From Pholiota molesta (Eukaryota; Basidiomycota; Agaricomycetes; Agaricales; Strophariaceae): 64,000 bases of DNA. The notes under the pieces are model-generated. The model made no database searches. It was given only the letters and a program-made list of their open reading frames with translations, and was not told the origin of the DNA. The stretch is from the NCBI GenBank assembly GCA_014925825.1, contig JACGCK010000089.1, positions 1-64,000 of the forward strand. The letters run 5' to 3'. Every line of letters starts with the position of its first letter. Position 1 is the first letter of the stretch. Made by a program: the position numbers and the translations under genes. This document shows, in pieces, positions 23,524-35,056 of this stretch.

Positions 23524-24301
23524 ATGTCTCTTGTCAAAATTCCTCTCTCGATTCTCTTCGCTGTGGCGTTCCAAAAAGGCCTCACGCCTCCTAACCCTCC
23601 CGCGGCAAAATCAGAGATCTTCGTGCAAGGAGGCCTGAATCGAACCTGGTACTTCTATAAAGTACTGGGAATATGGGCTCCGGTAATGCGTCTTCTCTCT
23701 ATCAAGGACATGAAAAGCGTTAATAACAGATTGACGTCCATAGCTGTTACAATGGTTAGCGTCATTGGCAGAAACGGCTACGATACTCGCATATCGCAAT
23801 CCAGATCTGCCATTCGCCCAGGCAGCATTAACCGCTCTTACCTTTCCTGGGGGAAACGCAGCCAATCTACAAATCTCGCCAGTAACCCTCCTGGGCGGCA
23901 CGATGATGATCGGAGGCACTCTGCTTCGCGTCCTGACATTCCGCTACCTCGGCAAGTTTTTCCGCTTCCAAGCCAGCATCCAGAAAGACCACCAGCTGGT
24001 CACCGGAGGGCCGTACTCCATCGTTCGCCATCCAAGCTACACCGGGCTCACCATTTCGAATGCAGGCTGGTTCTTGTGGCACTTCGGCGCAGGATCGTGG
24101 GTGCGCGCGTCGGGGCTCTGGTATACAGCGGTAGGAAGAGTGCTGGTGCTGTCGTTTGGGGTCTTCGTGGTGTTGGGCACAACCTATCTCACGCTCAGCA
24201 GAATGACAGCAGAGGATAGGGCTCTCCGGGAGAGATTTGGTGCGCAGTGGAAGGAATGGGCAAGTCGAGTGCGCTATATGGTGGTACCGGGCATATACTA
24301 G
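23524..24301 (+). CDS. ICMT-like (isoprenylcysteine carboxyl methyltransferase family) protein
   Basis: Two exons, 23524..23682 and 23744..24301, give 238 aa. The acceptor TAG at 23741..23743 is the one that keeps phase. Several hydrophobic helices are present. The family's C-terminal core is clear: RYLGKFFRFQ, HQLVTGGPYSIVRHPSYTG (the SAM-site region), then RALRERFGAQWKEWASRV. True ICMT methylates prenylated CaaX cysteines at the ER. Mushroom genomes carry many shorter relatives whose substrates are unknown, and this may be one. The frame is intact. Confidence 0.85.
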
Positions 24302-24436
24302 TCATCCACTTTCGAAATCAAGATACGTACCACATACGATGACAATGATAGCATCGCTGTATTATTTTGCTGACACGTCGTGTTCGTCCGTCCGGACACG
24401 TCGTCCTTGATAAGATTACAGAATGCCATTAAATAG

Positions 24437-25522
24437 TTAAATAGGTAGCCTCTTTACCAAATTCTTACGCTGATAATCTAGAATGATAGGAACGAAATCC
24501 AAAAGTCCAAAATCTGGCCAGAATGCTTTGGAAAATTGTATCTGAGTATTTTCAGAGCACTACAAATGGCAGGAATTAGGTCAATTTGAGGCCGACCGAA
24601 CGTGATGAAGAAGAACGTACCTGCCATAGCATGAAGTCACTCAACCGCTTCGCGCCGCTTGTTCTGACGAGAATATCAAGAAACGGACTGCCACCGAGAG
24701 AGATCTGAAGTCGAGAGTCGATGTCTTGTTCTGTTATAGATCTAAGGCTAGGTGTAAGAGTGTCCCAATAGAAAAAAGGTGGCTACGTACGAGACTTCGT
24801 ATTGGTTTGTCTTCAGCGAATCCTCGACAGAGAAATTTATCGCAGTTGTCACTTCATCGCGGGATGCATATGGCATGCATAGATTCAGGATTGCACTAGT
24901 TACAAAGACATCAGTTTTGAGCAGGTCCAATGAATGGACACATATATCTACCGTTCATTATGACGCGTCAAATCTTCCGCTCTCCGAACTGCTTCTTGCA
25001 CAGACTCGGGTAGGAGTTTTGTATTCCCGACGATATTTAACCGCACGCCATATTCATCCAGTAGGTCTCTGTACATGATGAGGACGTAGAACGAATTTCA
25101 ATTGTAGAACGAACATACCCATGTTTGCAGAGCTCTGTGAGCTTCTCTTCAGCTAACGCCATCAATGCAGCAACCTCTTCTTCCGATCGTTTGAAATTAT
25201 CAATGGCGAACGCGTATGCAGACACGCATTTGATATTGAGCCGTAGACATATTTCTAGCATCTATGTGTAGGAATCACCGTTCAAACACAATATCACTAG
25301 CAGTCAAACGTATGAACAACTCACGCGTCTCAGAGCGACGAATCCTTCGCTATGGCCCTGTTGGACGGCTCTGTGCTTCATCCGAGCGTACCGCCTGTTT
25401 CCGTCCATAACAAATGCGACATGCTTGGGGATTGGTCCTGCAGCGAGGACACTAAGAAGGAGGTTGCGAGCAGTGGTGGCGAGCTGATTCTGCAGCCATG
25501 TTAAGCCACGTCGCAGAAACAT
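24437..25522 (-). CDS. RER2: Cis-prenyltransferase (dehydrodolichyl diphosphate synthase, RER2-like)
   Basis: Read on the minus strand from ATG 25522 to TAA 24437..24439. Exon 1 (25522..25325) carries [20 protein letters not shown], the diphosphate-binding motif of this family. Exon 2 (25261..25119) has [30 protein letters not shown]. Then come [47 protein letters not shown] and the C-terminus [11 protein letters not shown]. These enzymes add isoprene units from IPP to make the dolichol precursor on the ER. The ATG at 25522 is chosen because no ATG lies further upstream in frame and it gives the usual N-terminus. The downstream splice sites are read from motif continuity. Confidence 0.9.
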
Positions 25523-25868
25523 TGCCGAGGAAGGAAAGAAGTATGCGTGGGAAATCAATATAGGATCCCATCAAGGGCATTTCGAGCGCTCGCCGCCAAC
25601 TCGCCGCCAACTCGCCGCTCACAGTTTGAGTGCGCTGCATCATGCATTATATATGGTAGGAGATCGACGAAGTCACAAATCATGTTGCAAGCTGTGGCAA
25701 GAATTTCTAATATGCACTGATCCTTTATAAGGCGGCATTTTCAAAATATTACGAGATGTACAAAGCGATGCTTGCAGCTCAATTGCAGCTTCACCGAAAG
25801 AAACGCACTGACAGTCGCTCTGGGAACAGGCCAATAATTAAGGTAACATTTAAAAAGAACATCGTTAT

Positions 25869-26967
25869 TTACAACCACATAGCAGCCTCCTCCTCAGCTT
25901 TCGCCCATTCTTCCAAAATAATTGTGCGTGTACCTTCCTTTCTTGGTGTCAAATTATATACGAATGGCGCAGGATGCACGACCAGCCCCCCTAGAAAATT
26001 GTCGATAGGAGGAAGCGCATCTGCTCCATTCCGATCCTTTACGGGCGAGATGTAGAATGCCCAAAGGATTCTAAGTGAGGAAATTTCAGATATCGAATTA
26101 ATTCCAAGTTCTAATTTTTGTGCAATTACCTGGATATGATGATAAATAATGAGTGTTATGCGACGTGCATGCCAGGGCAAATGCGTCGTCCGAAGCCAAA
26201 ATAGAAATTCGAATGCCGACCGTCTTCAAGATATCGTTCTGGTACAAATCTGTGTGGATGATGGAACACCTAGTAAACCGTGACATGTAAATTGCGGCGA
26301 AACGTTGGATCTGATAAATTACCTCGGAATCCATACTCAATGATGCTAGTAACTCAGGTTAGACACTGTCTGGAAAATGCTTAGACGTACTAGAGATTGG
26401 CAATAACCGTAGATCCTTCTGGGATGTACATTGAATTGTAGGTATCATTGGCGATGTCATTATGGGGTACTTCCGAGGGAGCAATAACACGCCATCTGCA
26501 AGAGGAAATATAAGATCAGACGGATTTGATGTTCCAAGGTCTACTCGAGTAGATGCGCCCTCTTTTTTCAAGTAAATCCGTTGCAGCTTTGGTCGTCCCC
26601 AAAACTCCATTATGGATTCAGCATCCAGGCTACGTAATTTCGAATGTAGAGCATACCAATAATCACAGTACTTCTTTGAAAAGTAGATACAACAGGCCCT
26701 ACAGCTTCCTGTGTGATTGAAATGCTCGAAAACGCTGAACTTTTTGAATGACGTACCATATTGGTGATGCAAGTCATGAAATCGTTTTCGAAGTGGTGTA
26801 CTAAAAGAGCTCCTTTTTCGGGCGCTTAATGCGAGGAATAGTTGATCACGAGGACCATTGGCGCCTGGAGGGAGGTTTGTATAATGATGTCTCGATGACG
26901 GGTAAAGCAACACTACAAAGGTGACAATTGAGACGACAGCTATGGCAAAAAGCATAAAGTTGTCCAT
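25869..26967 (-). pseudogene. Cytochrome P450 relic with internal deletion and stop
   Basis: The minus strand starts with ATG 26967, a membrane anchor (MLFAIAVVSIVTFVVLLY) and the proline hinge NLPPGANG. Then come HDLHHQYG, VVSTFQRSTVII and TTKAATDLLEKRGRIYSSRP, all normal P450 N-terminal landmarks across normal introns. The next recognisable piece is already WRVIAPSEVPHND with MYIPEGSTVIANL, then RFVPERYLEDGRHS and heme loop FGFGRRICPG. About 300 residues, including the I-helix and the ExxR motif, are missing at about 26490-26560. A TAA at 26156..26158 stands just after the heme loop, where a sense codon would let the frame run on. The C-terminal exon survives. It cannot make a working P450. 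Confidence 0.85.
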
Positions 26968-27870
26968 CTCAAAGGCGTTCACAACAGCGGTATACGCGAA
27001 GCGGTGTAAAGATGGAGATACAGAGTTCTCGGGTCCAACAGACAATAGATGATGGTGATGGTAGACATCAGCGCTCAGGCCTGATCAGCGCTTATAAGTA
27101 TGAATTGGGTACTCTATAGTAAAATCATATAGGAGTTCGATTCGAATTTAGACTCGAGCACTTTACTCGGGGCCTGAGAAGTACCGAGAGGTCAGATGTC
27201 TGGACAAGCGCCATGGGCGCTTATCCCTCCCAGGCTCGCTCTGACCGCCTCGCTCTGCCGCCATACTCAACGACTTATGATTACTATGCCAGTATTAGTA
27301 TAGCCTGAACGTTCTAGCACACTCTAAATTGCATGTTGTTATCAAGGTTTCAATAGAAGTCCTCGATATTCTAGAATTCTACAGGAGTGGGAACCTAGAT
27401 TTCAACGCAGTACGCACAGTCGATTAACAGCGTTTAGCGTTATTTGGATGACTCCAAAATATGGGGGTTCCGCTTCCTACAACATTCAACAATACCTTAT
27501 TCTCATTAGCCGTATCCGGCGAGCATTTTGTTGGGCAAGTCTCAGACTCTCAGTTGAAGACTTGAAGTCATGTCTTTCTATATTTAGAACCAAATTCAGA
27601 CCACGGTTTGATAGGATTTGATTTTCAATTAATTGGCAAGATTGCGGGGATATGTCAAGTGCCACCGTCGTTGTCATCATGTAACCCGTCCAAACTATCG
27701 CCTAGTACAAAGCTGGTTATCGGAAGACCAGAAAATGAGAACGAACCACAGCATTCCAGATACCCACCACCATCCAAGCGTGTATGTATTCTGCTTAGTC
27801 CTACCATGATCTGCTTCATCTCCGCTGACCCCCACTTAATTAGACATCAGGTCTCAGGTCTTAGGCCGCA
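26968..27870. other. Intergenic, with a small palindrome
   Basis: No gene is supported. AAGCGCC-ATG-GGCGCTT is a 17-nt inverted repeat near 27208, and TCAGCGCT occurs twice near 27070-27090. Confidence 0.4.
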
Positions 27871-29008
27871 ATGGCCTCAACCATCGTCATGGATGCCAAT
27901 TGCAGAGTTCCCACAGAACTCATTAGGCCAATCTTTGAACAAATACGGGATCGAGAAACACTATTATCGCTCTGCTTGTCCAGCAAATTCCTTGAACCCG
28001 AAGCACAAAGGATCCTTTATCGCTCGCCACTGGGGCACAGATCACATCCTGGCCAACACATACGCTTTCTCACTTCCCTCCTGCTCTCCCCACCACTGGC
28101 GCTCCTAGTCAAAAACTATAGCGTTATACTTGTATTGGGAAGCCAGAAAGTTGCATTCTGGAAGCTCGTACAGTCTGTTCTGCCAATGATGGTCAACTTG
28201 AAGGTGTTTTCAATCTCGGCCTCCAGCAAAGATCTGAAGTTGCTTCCAATGGATAAGCTTGTGTTCCAACTAGAGGTTCTAAGCTGGGTTCAGATCGATG
28301 GGGGCAATGCCGAAATGTTTACGCGATGGCTCGGTACGCAAAAAGCGTTGAAGGAGTTGAAGTGGATATCCAGGAGCCCAGTCGACATATCTCCCGGGAC
28401 ATGCCCCAAGCTGATCAGGTTGGAGGGCAACTTTCATGTCATAGCCGCTCTCCTTCCGGACCGCCCCATCAAACAACTCTACTGGATTTCCGATGTTACG
28501 CTTAAGGGTTTGGCAGCGTTTCTCGAAGAGCTAGCTTATGACCTTGGACGTTTGGATTGTTTGTCATTCGAGAAATATCCTCATGCCATTGACTATCGTT
28601 TGTTGGTTGGCCACCTTCCATCTTTGACCTCCTTGGAGCTTCTCGGAGACGGTAAAGAGGTAAATCCATCCCGAGCATCGTGATACCTTCGAGGTTGATA
28701 CTTATTACTGATGTTCACCGCACCAACAGTTCTCCACTGATATTCCTCTACCGCCCAACCTGCGAGTCTTGATATTGTCTATCTGGAAAGGATATGGAAA
28801 GAACACCACATTTCCCATGGCCCAACGACCAGACGTGATTGAAAAGACGTTTTCCCGGACGCCTACCCTCTCGCGAGTGGATGTTGCAGCGCAACTAGCG
28901 GGAATCGAGATCTTCTATGAGCGCTGGGAACATGCAAATCGGAGAGAAGGCTTCGTGTCTTCGAAAGACGTCTTGCAAGGGCACAAGATGCTCTTGTACG
29001 AATATTAG
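27871..29008 (+). CDS. F-box protein (intact paralogue of 11.4 kb copy)
   Basis: Two exons, 27871..28659 and 28730..29008, total 1,068 nt (355 aa), with no frame break. The F-box spans about residues 10-50 (VPTELIRPIFEQI, LSLCLSSKFLEPEAQRILYRSP). The rest is a leucine-rich region ending IEIFYERWEHANRREGFVSSK. The start at 27871 is used; an in-frame ATG 18 nt on is also possible. The pseudogene at 11352..12443 shares exon structure and most motifs, so the two arose by duplication. F-box proteins recruit substrates to SCF ubiquitin ligase; no substrate can be named. Confidence 0.85.
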
Positions 29009-29361
29009 CATAAGTCCAAAGTGGCTGGTATCTCGTTCTGTATTTATGTCATATACATGCCCTTTTTTATTGCTTATTACCTTCAACTCGTTATTTCTAT
29101 CATTACATCTTCTTTCATTTATACCCTGTTTTGTTCGTTGGTACACCCTTGGAATTGGTTTTTAGTATAAAGTAAACCTCCTGCGATTTATATATTGAAT
29201 TAGACTAGAGAAGTACAATGATCAGAGTGTCAAAAGCTTGCACTTGGGAATTGGAGTCGGCCCGTTCACTGGCACCGTGTGGTCACCGTCGGCGTTCGAC
29301 TATTGCGTTATCAGAATTCAGGGGGGGCTGGGAACTTATTGGTATCCTCCTCCTAACAGCC

Positions 29362-32300
29362 ATGGCGAAGGAGCCGATATCTACAACGGACACCAGGATT
29401 CCTAAGAGCAGGAAACTCGTGCAAAGAGTCTTGGCCCTCGTGGTGTGCACCGTCGTCGCGCAGACCGTCTTTCTCAAGTTCTCCCACGGCATCATCTCTT
29501 CGTCAACCAACAGCGTCGTCCATCTCAAAGCCCAGCGCACCGAGTTGCTCTCCAAATGTGCAAACATACACATTCCTGCGGGTCCTCCTCCTTCGTTCAG
29601 CACTTCCTCCCGAACGCGTAACGGTAGCGATCGTTGGGTGCCTGGTACACCACCTACTTTACTGCGAAACGCGAAGATATGGACTGGAGCTCGGAGCGGC
29701 ACTGAGATAGTCTATGGCGACGTGTTGCTCGACAAGGGTGTTATCATCGCTGTAGGATACATACCTCCGAGCTTGATTGCCAGCACCAAGTCACGAAACG
29801 GAGAGCTCAGAGTACTTGACGTTGGCGGGAAATGGATCACGCCCGGCCTGGTGGATTTGCATTCTCACATCGGTGTCTATAGTTCTCCTGCTTTGTCTGG
29901 TAGGTTCTCCATCCTTACTGCAATGTCCATGCTTATATTTTGTAGGCGCTTCCGATGGGAACTCAATAAAGAACCCAATCCTTCCATGGCTTCGCAGTAT
30001 CGATGGTCTAAACACGCACGACGCGTCGTATGAACTTGCCATGGCAGGGGGAGTGACAACTGCCCAGATTCTCCCGGGAAGTGCGAATAACATGGGTGGC
30101 CAATCCTTTGTGATCAAGTTGCGCCCAACAGCGGAGCGTTCTGCGACTTCCAAGGTTATTGAACCACCGCTTACGCTTACGCACTCTCCAAACGGAACTG
30201 AATACGTTCGATGGAGGCATATGAAGCACGCTTGTGGTTAGTTCTTCTTGTTCGGTTCCTTCTTACTCGCCCTTACCGCTTGCTACAGGAGAAAACCCTG
30301 ATCGATTGTATGGGCAAACGCGTATGGATGGCCAATGGAATTTCCGTCATGCCTACGACGAAGCCCGCAAAATTCGCGACGCACAAGACGCGTTTTGTGC
30401 CAAAGCCGAGGCAGGAGCTTGGGATGTGTTGGAAGCCGAGGGTTCTACGAACTTCCCTGAAGACCTTCAATGGGAATCGCTTGTCGATGTTTTGCGGGGA
30501 CGAGTCAAGGTGCGGCTAACTCGTTATCGCATTTCCCTACTTCCGTTAAATAACTATCGATGATTCCTCGCTTTAGCTATCTGTTCATTGCTATGAAGTA
30601 CGTCGTCGATTCATCTGTTTTTAATATCGCTACAACATCCGTTCTAGGCTGTAGATCTCGATGGTATCGTCCGCCTCACAAACGAATTCAAGTTCCCAGT
30701 CGCGTCGTTTCATCACGCAGGAGAGACTTACCTGGTTCCCGATTTACTCAAGAAAGCCTGGGTACGGTCGATGTATCAGACTCGTTGTTTTAATGGTTGG
30801 ACTGACACTACACTGTCTACAGGGCGGTGCTCCGTCCATAGCGTTATTCGCCAGTAACTTCAAAAAGAAACGTGAAGCATACCGCAGTTCCGAGTTCGCG
30901 CCTCGAGTACTTGCCGAACATGGCATTCCAGTTGTAATGAAAGTAAGCTCTATCCATGCGGAATTTGACCTAGCATTGGCTCTAATCATCTGCCTCTTGT
31001 GTTAGTCGGATCATCCTGTAGTAAACAGTCGATATCTCCTCTTCGAAGCCCAACAAGCCTATTATTATGGACTCAGCCCTACGTTGGCCCTCGCATCCGT
31101 CACTTCTGTGCCGGCGAAAGCAGCGGGACTTGACCATCGGGTGGGGACAATAGCAGAAGGTATATATTCCTTTTGTAATTATGCATCGTCTTTCTAATCA
31201 CAGCTGCTCTCCTTTCAGGATTTGATGCTGGTACGCTCATTTGGATTATACTTGCTTTTAAATGGAGCTTTGACATGTTTTGGTAGATGTCGTCGTCTGG
31301 GATTCGCACCCGCTTTCACTCGGCGCCACTCCAACACAGGTCTATGTGGATGGAATCGCGCAGCTTACAAACCCGTACCCCCTCGAAAAATCCGCAGCAT
31401 TCCAAGAGCTCCCAGAAACTCCTAACTGGGACAAGGAAAAGAACGATACCGTGAAATGGGACGGGGTCCCTCCGCTTACCGGACGAAAGGTTACTGGGAG
31501 GGTCAGACTCACCAACGTCAAGACTCTCACCGGCTTCGACGAATTAAGTGCTGAGCACACATTGGAGACGGTTTTCGACGATAGTGATGCCGCTGCATCT
31601 ACAGTCTACCCAAATGGTCGAACCGTCATCATCGAAGATGGGAAAATCGTTTGCATCCAGAGGCCTGTGGACGACTGTGTTTCTGGAACATCCGCCGTGG
31701 ACGAGGACGAGGAAACCGTCGACCTACGTGGAGGAGCAATTGCGCCGGGATTGACTACCTATGGAGCTCCCATTGGACTTGTCGAGATACGCCTAGAGCC
31801 TTCAACGAACGACGGCCCAGTTCACGATCCTCTTGTTGATGGAGATGCACCTACGCTGATCGCCGAGGCCGGACTAATTAGAGCTGTGGATGGACTTGCA
31901 TTTGAGGGCAGGAACGCTCTGTAAGTTTAATCTTATTCGATATTTTTCAATGCTTACTTTTTATCATTTAATAGACTTGCATATCGCTCAGGAGTGACGA
32001 CTGCTATTACTGCTCCGTCAGGTAGTGGATTCATCCAAGGAATTTCAACGGCATTCCGAGTTGGCGCGCCTCATGCTCTGGACAAGGGTGCGATTGTTCA
32101 ACGGGAGACGGCGATACATGTTTCGGTGAGCATGTCGCTCAAGGTGAGCGTAAGCACGCAAATTGCTGCTTTGCGCACGCTGCTCTTCTGGGGCGCCGAT
32201 GATGGCTCGTTCATTGGAGATGTGAAAGCTTGGAGGAACGTTCGGGAAGTAAGCTAAATTTGCTTTTGCGTTGATTGGCCTCTAATCTGTTGATTCTGCT

Positions 32301-32964
32301 AGGGTGCAGCCCCGCTAGTCATATCAGTCGAAAATGCGGATATTATATCGACTCTTCTGGCCTTGAAAGCAGAATACGAAACTTATACAGGAAATAGCCT
32401 GAAACTTACATTCTCAGGCGCGTCGGAGGCCCATCTCCTAGCCAATCAAATCGCAGCTGCAGGTGCTAGTGTGATCCTGACGTCCTCGAGGCCTTATCCC
32501 GCGACATGGGAACAGAGGAGGATGTGAGTCACATCTGTGTATCCCTTATCATATCGCTAATTGATCTTTTCGCACAAGCCTGCCTGGGCCGCCTCTTTCG
32601 AAGGACAGCGCGCTCGTGACGTTGTTGAACGCTGGCGTCAATGTTGCCATCGGGGTAGTGGATGAAGCCAGTGCTAGAAATACACGCTTTGAAATCGCCT
32701 GGGTGAGTATCAACTACGAAATTTTATAGATGCCATCTTATGGCTAACACTATCGTACAGGCCGCGCTTGAATCAAACGGTACCATAAGCAAATCACAGG
32801 CCCTTGCCTTGGCATCTACGAATCTGCACAAGGCGTTGGGCCTTAAACGTCCCCTGTTCTCGATTCCAGATTTAGTACTTTATCAGGGTGGAGGTGTGTT
32901 GGATTTCGGGAGCAAGCCTGTGGGTGTGATAACGGCGGAAGCTGGAATAGTTGAAATGTTCTGA
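29362..32964 (+). CDS. Membrane-anchored amidohydrolase (often labelled CE9 in mushrooms)
   Basis: ATG 29362 (context GCCATGG) opens a cytosolic tail, a membrane segment (VLALVVCTVVAQTVFLKF, about residues 26-43) and then amidohydrolase folds. More than ten exons follow, ending at TGA 32962. Module 1 has ALRNAKIWTG-type start, ITPGLVDLHSHIGV (metal HxH), HCYEAVDLDG on a 21-nt exon, FHHAGETYLVPD, and SDHPVVNSRYLLFEAQ. Module 2 restarts the pattern (RLTNVKTLTG, then AIAPGLTTYGAPIG), but the HxH is replaced by YGA, so it is probably inactive. The substrate is unknown; CE9 proper means N-acetylglucosamine-6-phosphate deacetylase, which this may not be. The frame is intact, including across C5 and G5 runs. 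Confidence 0.82.
30577..30597 (+). other. 21-nt micro-exon carrying the HCYE metal motif
   Basis: Between an AG at 30575..30576 and a GT at 30598, seven codons read LSVHCYE and join VK to AVDLDG in phase. Leaving it out would remove the His-Cys-Tyr of the active site. Confidence 0.75.
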
Positions 32965-33185
32965 TGAATACTGATGACACCGTGTTATATGTGATTCTTT
33001 CCTCTGAAAATCCAATTTAACGTATTCGACAGCTGTCTTCGACCTATGTTCCATTCATATGTTAGATCCCCTTTGTGAATTCCCAAATTCATTGTGAATT
33101 TTCAGTACGAGCCTGAAGTCTGCAGCATCGGCGAACTTAAGTAAATGCAATAATCTACAAAGATTGAGAGGTCGGCTGCAGAGAA

Positions 33186-35056
33186 TCAGGATTCATAGTC
33201 GCTCCCATTATCCTCATCATCCTCTTGACCCTCATCTCCTAAGGCGCCACTAAGCTTCCGTTTGCTACCGGTTTTCGTTTTATTTGTTGATTGCGCCTTC
33301 GTCTTGGGTCCTTTGTGCATTTTCTCGGCTTCCTTCACAACAGACTTGGTCTGATTCACGAGGTCATTGTAGTCGAGGTCAGGAGCGCCAGTATCGCGTC
33401 CGGATATACGTTGCAGAATCTCAATTTCTTTTCCCCAGACCTCTGTCGGTTGTTCGAAACTCGGTGTCTCTAGAATGAGCGGTAGACCTTGCGTGCGAGG
33501 GTCTGACAATACGTGCCGAAACGCTTCAAGTCCCAGGTGTCCTCTAAATGCCATCATTTCATTTAGCAAACAACGCAAAAAAAAATGATGAAAGAGCTTA
33601 CAGCCCGATATTCTCGTGTCGATCTTTGTTTGAATTGCATTCGGTCTTCGAGTCGTTCAGGTGCATCCCACGAAGATATTGAAGTCCAACTGTCTCGTCG
33701 AACACTTTCACTGTGAATGATTTGACCAGTGAGTGGCTCGTATGTTCTCATCACAAGGAGAACATACTTGTATTACTAGAGATAGAAAGTACGGTCAGAG
33801 TGAGGGGAAAGCATTAATCAAACGGGAAGACGTACTCCCATCCTTCTTTCGTTCGAATATCATATCCCTTAGATCAACATCAAGAAATTTTAATTAGAAA
33901 TAGGGACGAAATTGAACGTACTGCTGCAAAGGCATGACCTGTTCATATTGTCAAACGATCCATTGACCAAAAATAACGAGAAAACACAATAGGAACGTAC
34001 ACGTATCTATACACACCCCTACCCGCGTCTTATCATCCACCCGATCGATAATGCCCGCCAAATGAGAGAAGTCAGAACCAATAATATTCCCAGCACCTGC
34101 CTTCATTTCAATTATGTCAATTAACAGATACGAAGAATGGGAGGAAAGGAAATAAAGCACCATATTTTCTACAACCGCGGTGACACCTTGGGTTTCCTTA
34201 TGCGCGCGATTGATACATTCAGCAATCAGACCGAGTGATTCCTCCAGGGTTGCTTGGCCAACTGTGGAGCCCGGACTTGACTTTGTGTAAGAAACAACAG
34301 CAGACGCTGAGGCATGCATAACGCACTGGAAGTTGTATAGCTCCAATCCCAAAGCCTGACATCGTTTGAGGTCGTCCACGAAGCAAACATATGATTTTTC
34401 GCGTTTCTCTCTAAGCCACGTTAAGTTTAGTTGAGCTAGCACGAACCTCTTATAGAGCTCGCAAAGATAAATACTTACGCGTCTGGATTGCCCAAGTTAA
34501 TCAGATAACTCCCATGAGGCAGCACCATTTTGCTCGTGTATCCATGTTCTTTCATCCTCTTCTTAAATTCGGCAATTGACGACTCCGTTAGCGGTGGAGA
34601 GGTCCATTTTCTCTGTGATTTTAAGAAAAGAGCGAATGCGTTGGCGCTGTAGAAGCCGAATAACATAAGTCAAAGGCATGAGTGACGAGAATAAAACGAA
34701 CCCAATGGAAGCCGCATTTATGATTGAATTCTCGACTCCCTTGGCTGCAGAAACATGCGCTCCAACAAGCCAAGGGCTATCGACTCGTTCAAGGAACGTA
34801 GAAGGGTTTACTTCCACCACTTTGGCCTTACCTTTTCCTTTTCGTTGGCTTGGAGTCAATGCCTGGTCTTTGGGCACGTCGTCATGAGGTTGAGCTTGAG
34901 CAAACGAAAATGAAAAGGAATCCTCCTTCCGAACATGAACCTCTCACCTTCAGCAGCTGCAGAACTCATAGCAGAAGCATCATCCCGCTTCAGTTTCTTC
35001 TTTGGGGGAGCGACATCTTTATGAGATGCACGAGACGCTCGTCGAGTTGTAGGCAT
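33186..35056 (-). CDS. APN1: AP endonuclease, endonuclease IV family (APN1-like)
   Basis: Read on the minus strand from ATG 35056 (MPTTRRASRAS, then PPKKKLKRD) to TGA 33186. The basic N-terminus could act as a nuclear signal. Metal ligands of endonuclease IV are visible in order: His in LVGAHVSAAKGVENS, His in VLPHGSYLINLGN, Glu in TAVVENM, Asp/His in CIDTC and HAFAAGYD (the latter on a very short exon), His in RGMHLNDSK, His in RHENIG-GHLG, and Glu in LILETPS. It cuts DNA at abasic sites for base excision repair in nucleus and mitochondria. The tail is Lys/Ser-rich and acidic at the end. The set is complete, so the enzyme should be active. Confidence 0.92.
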
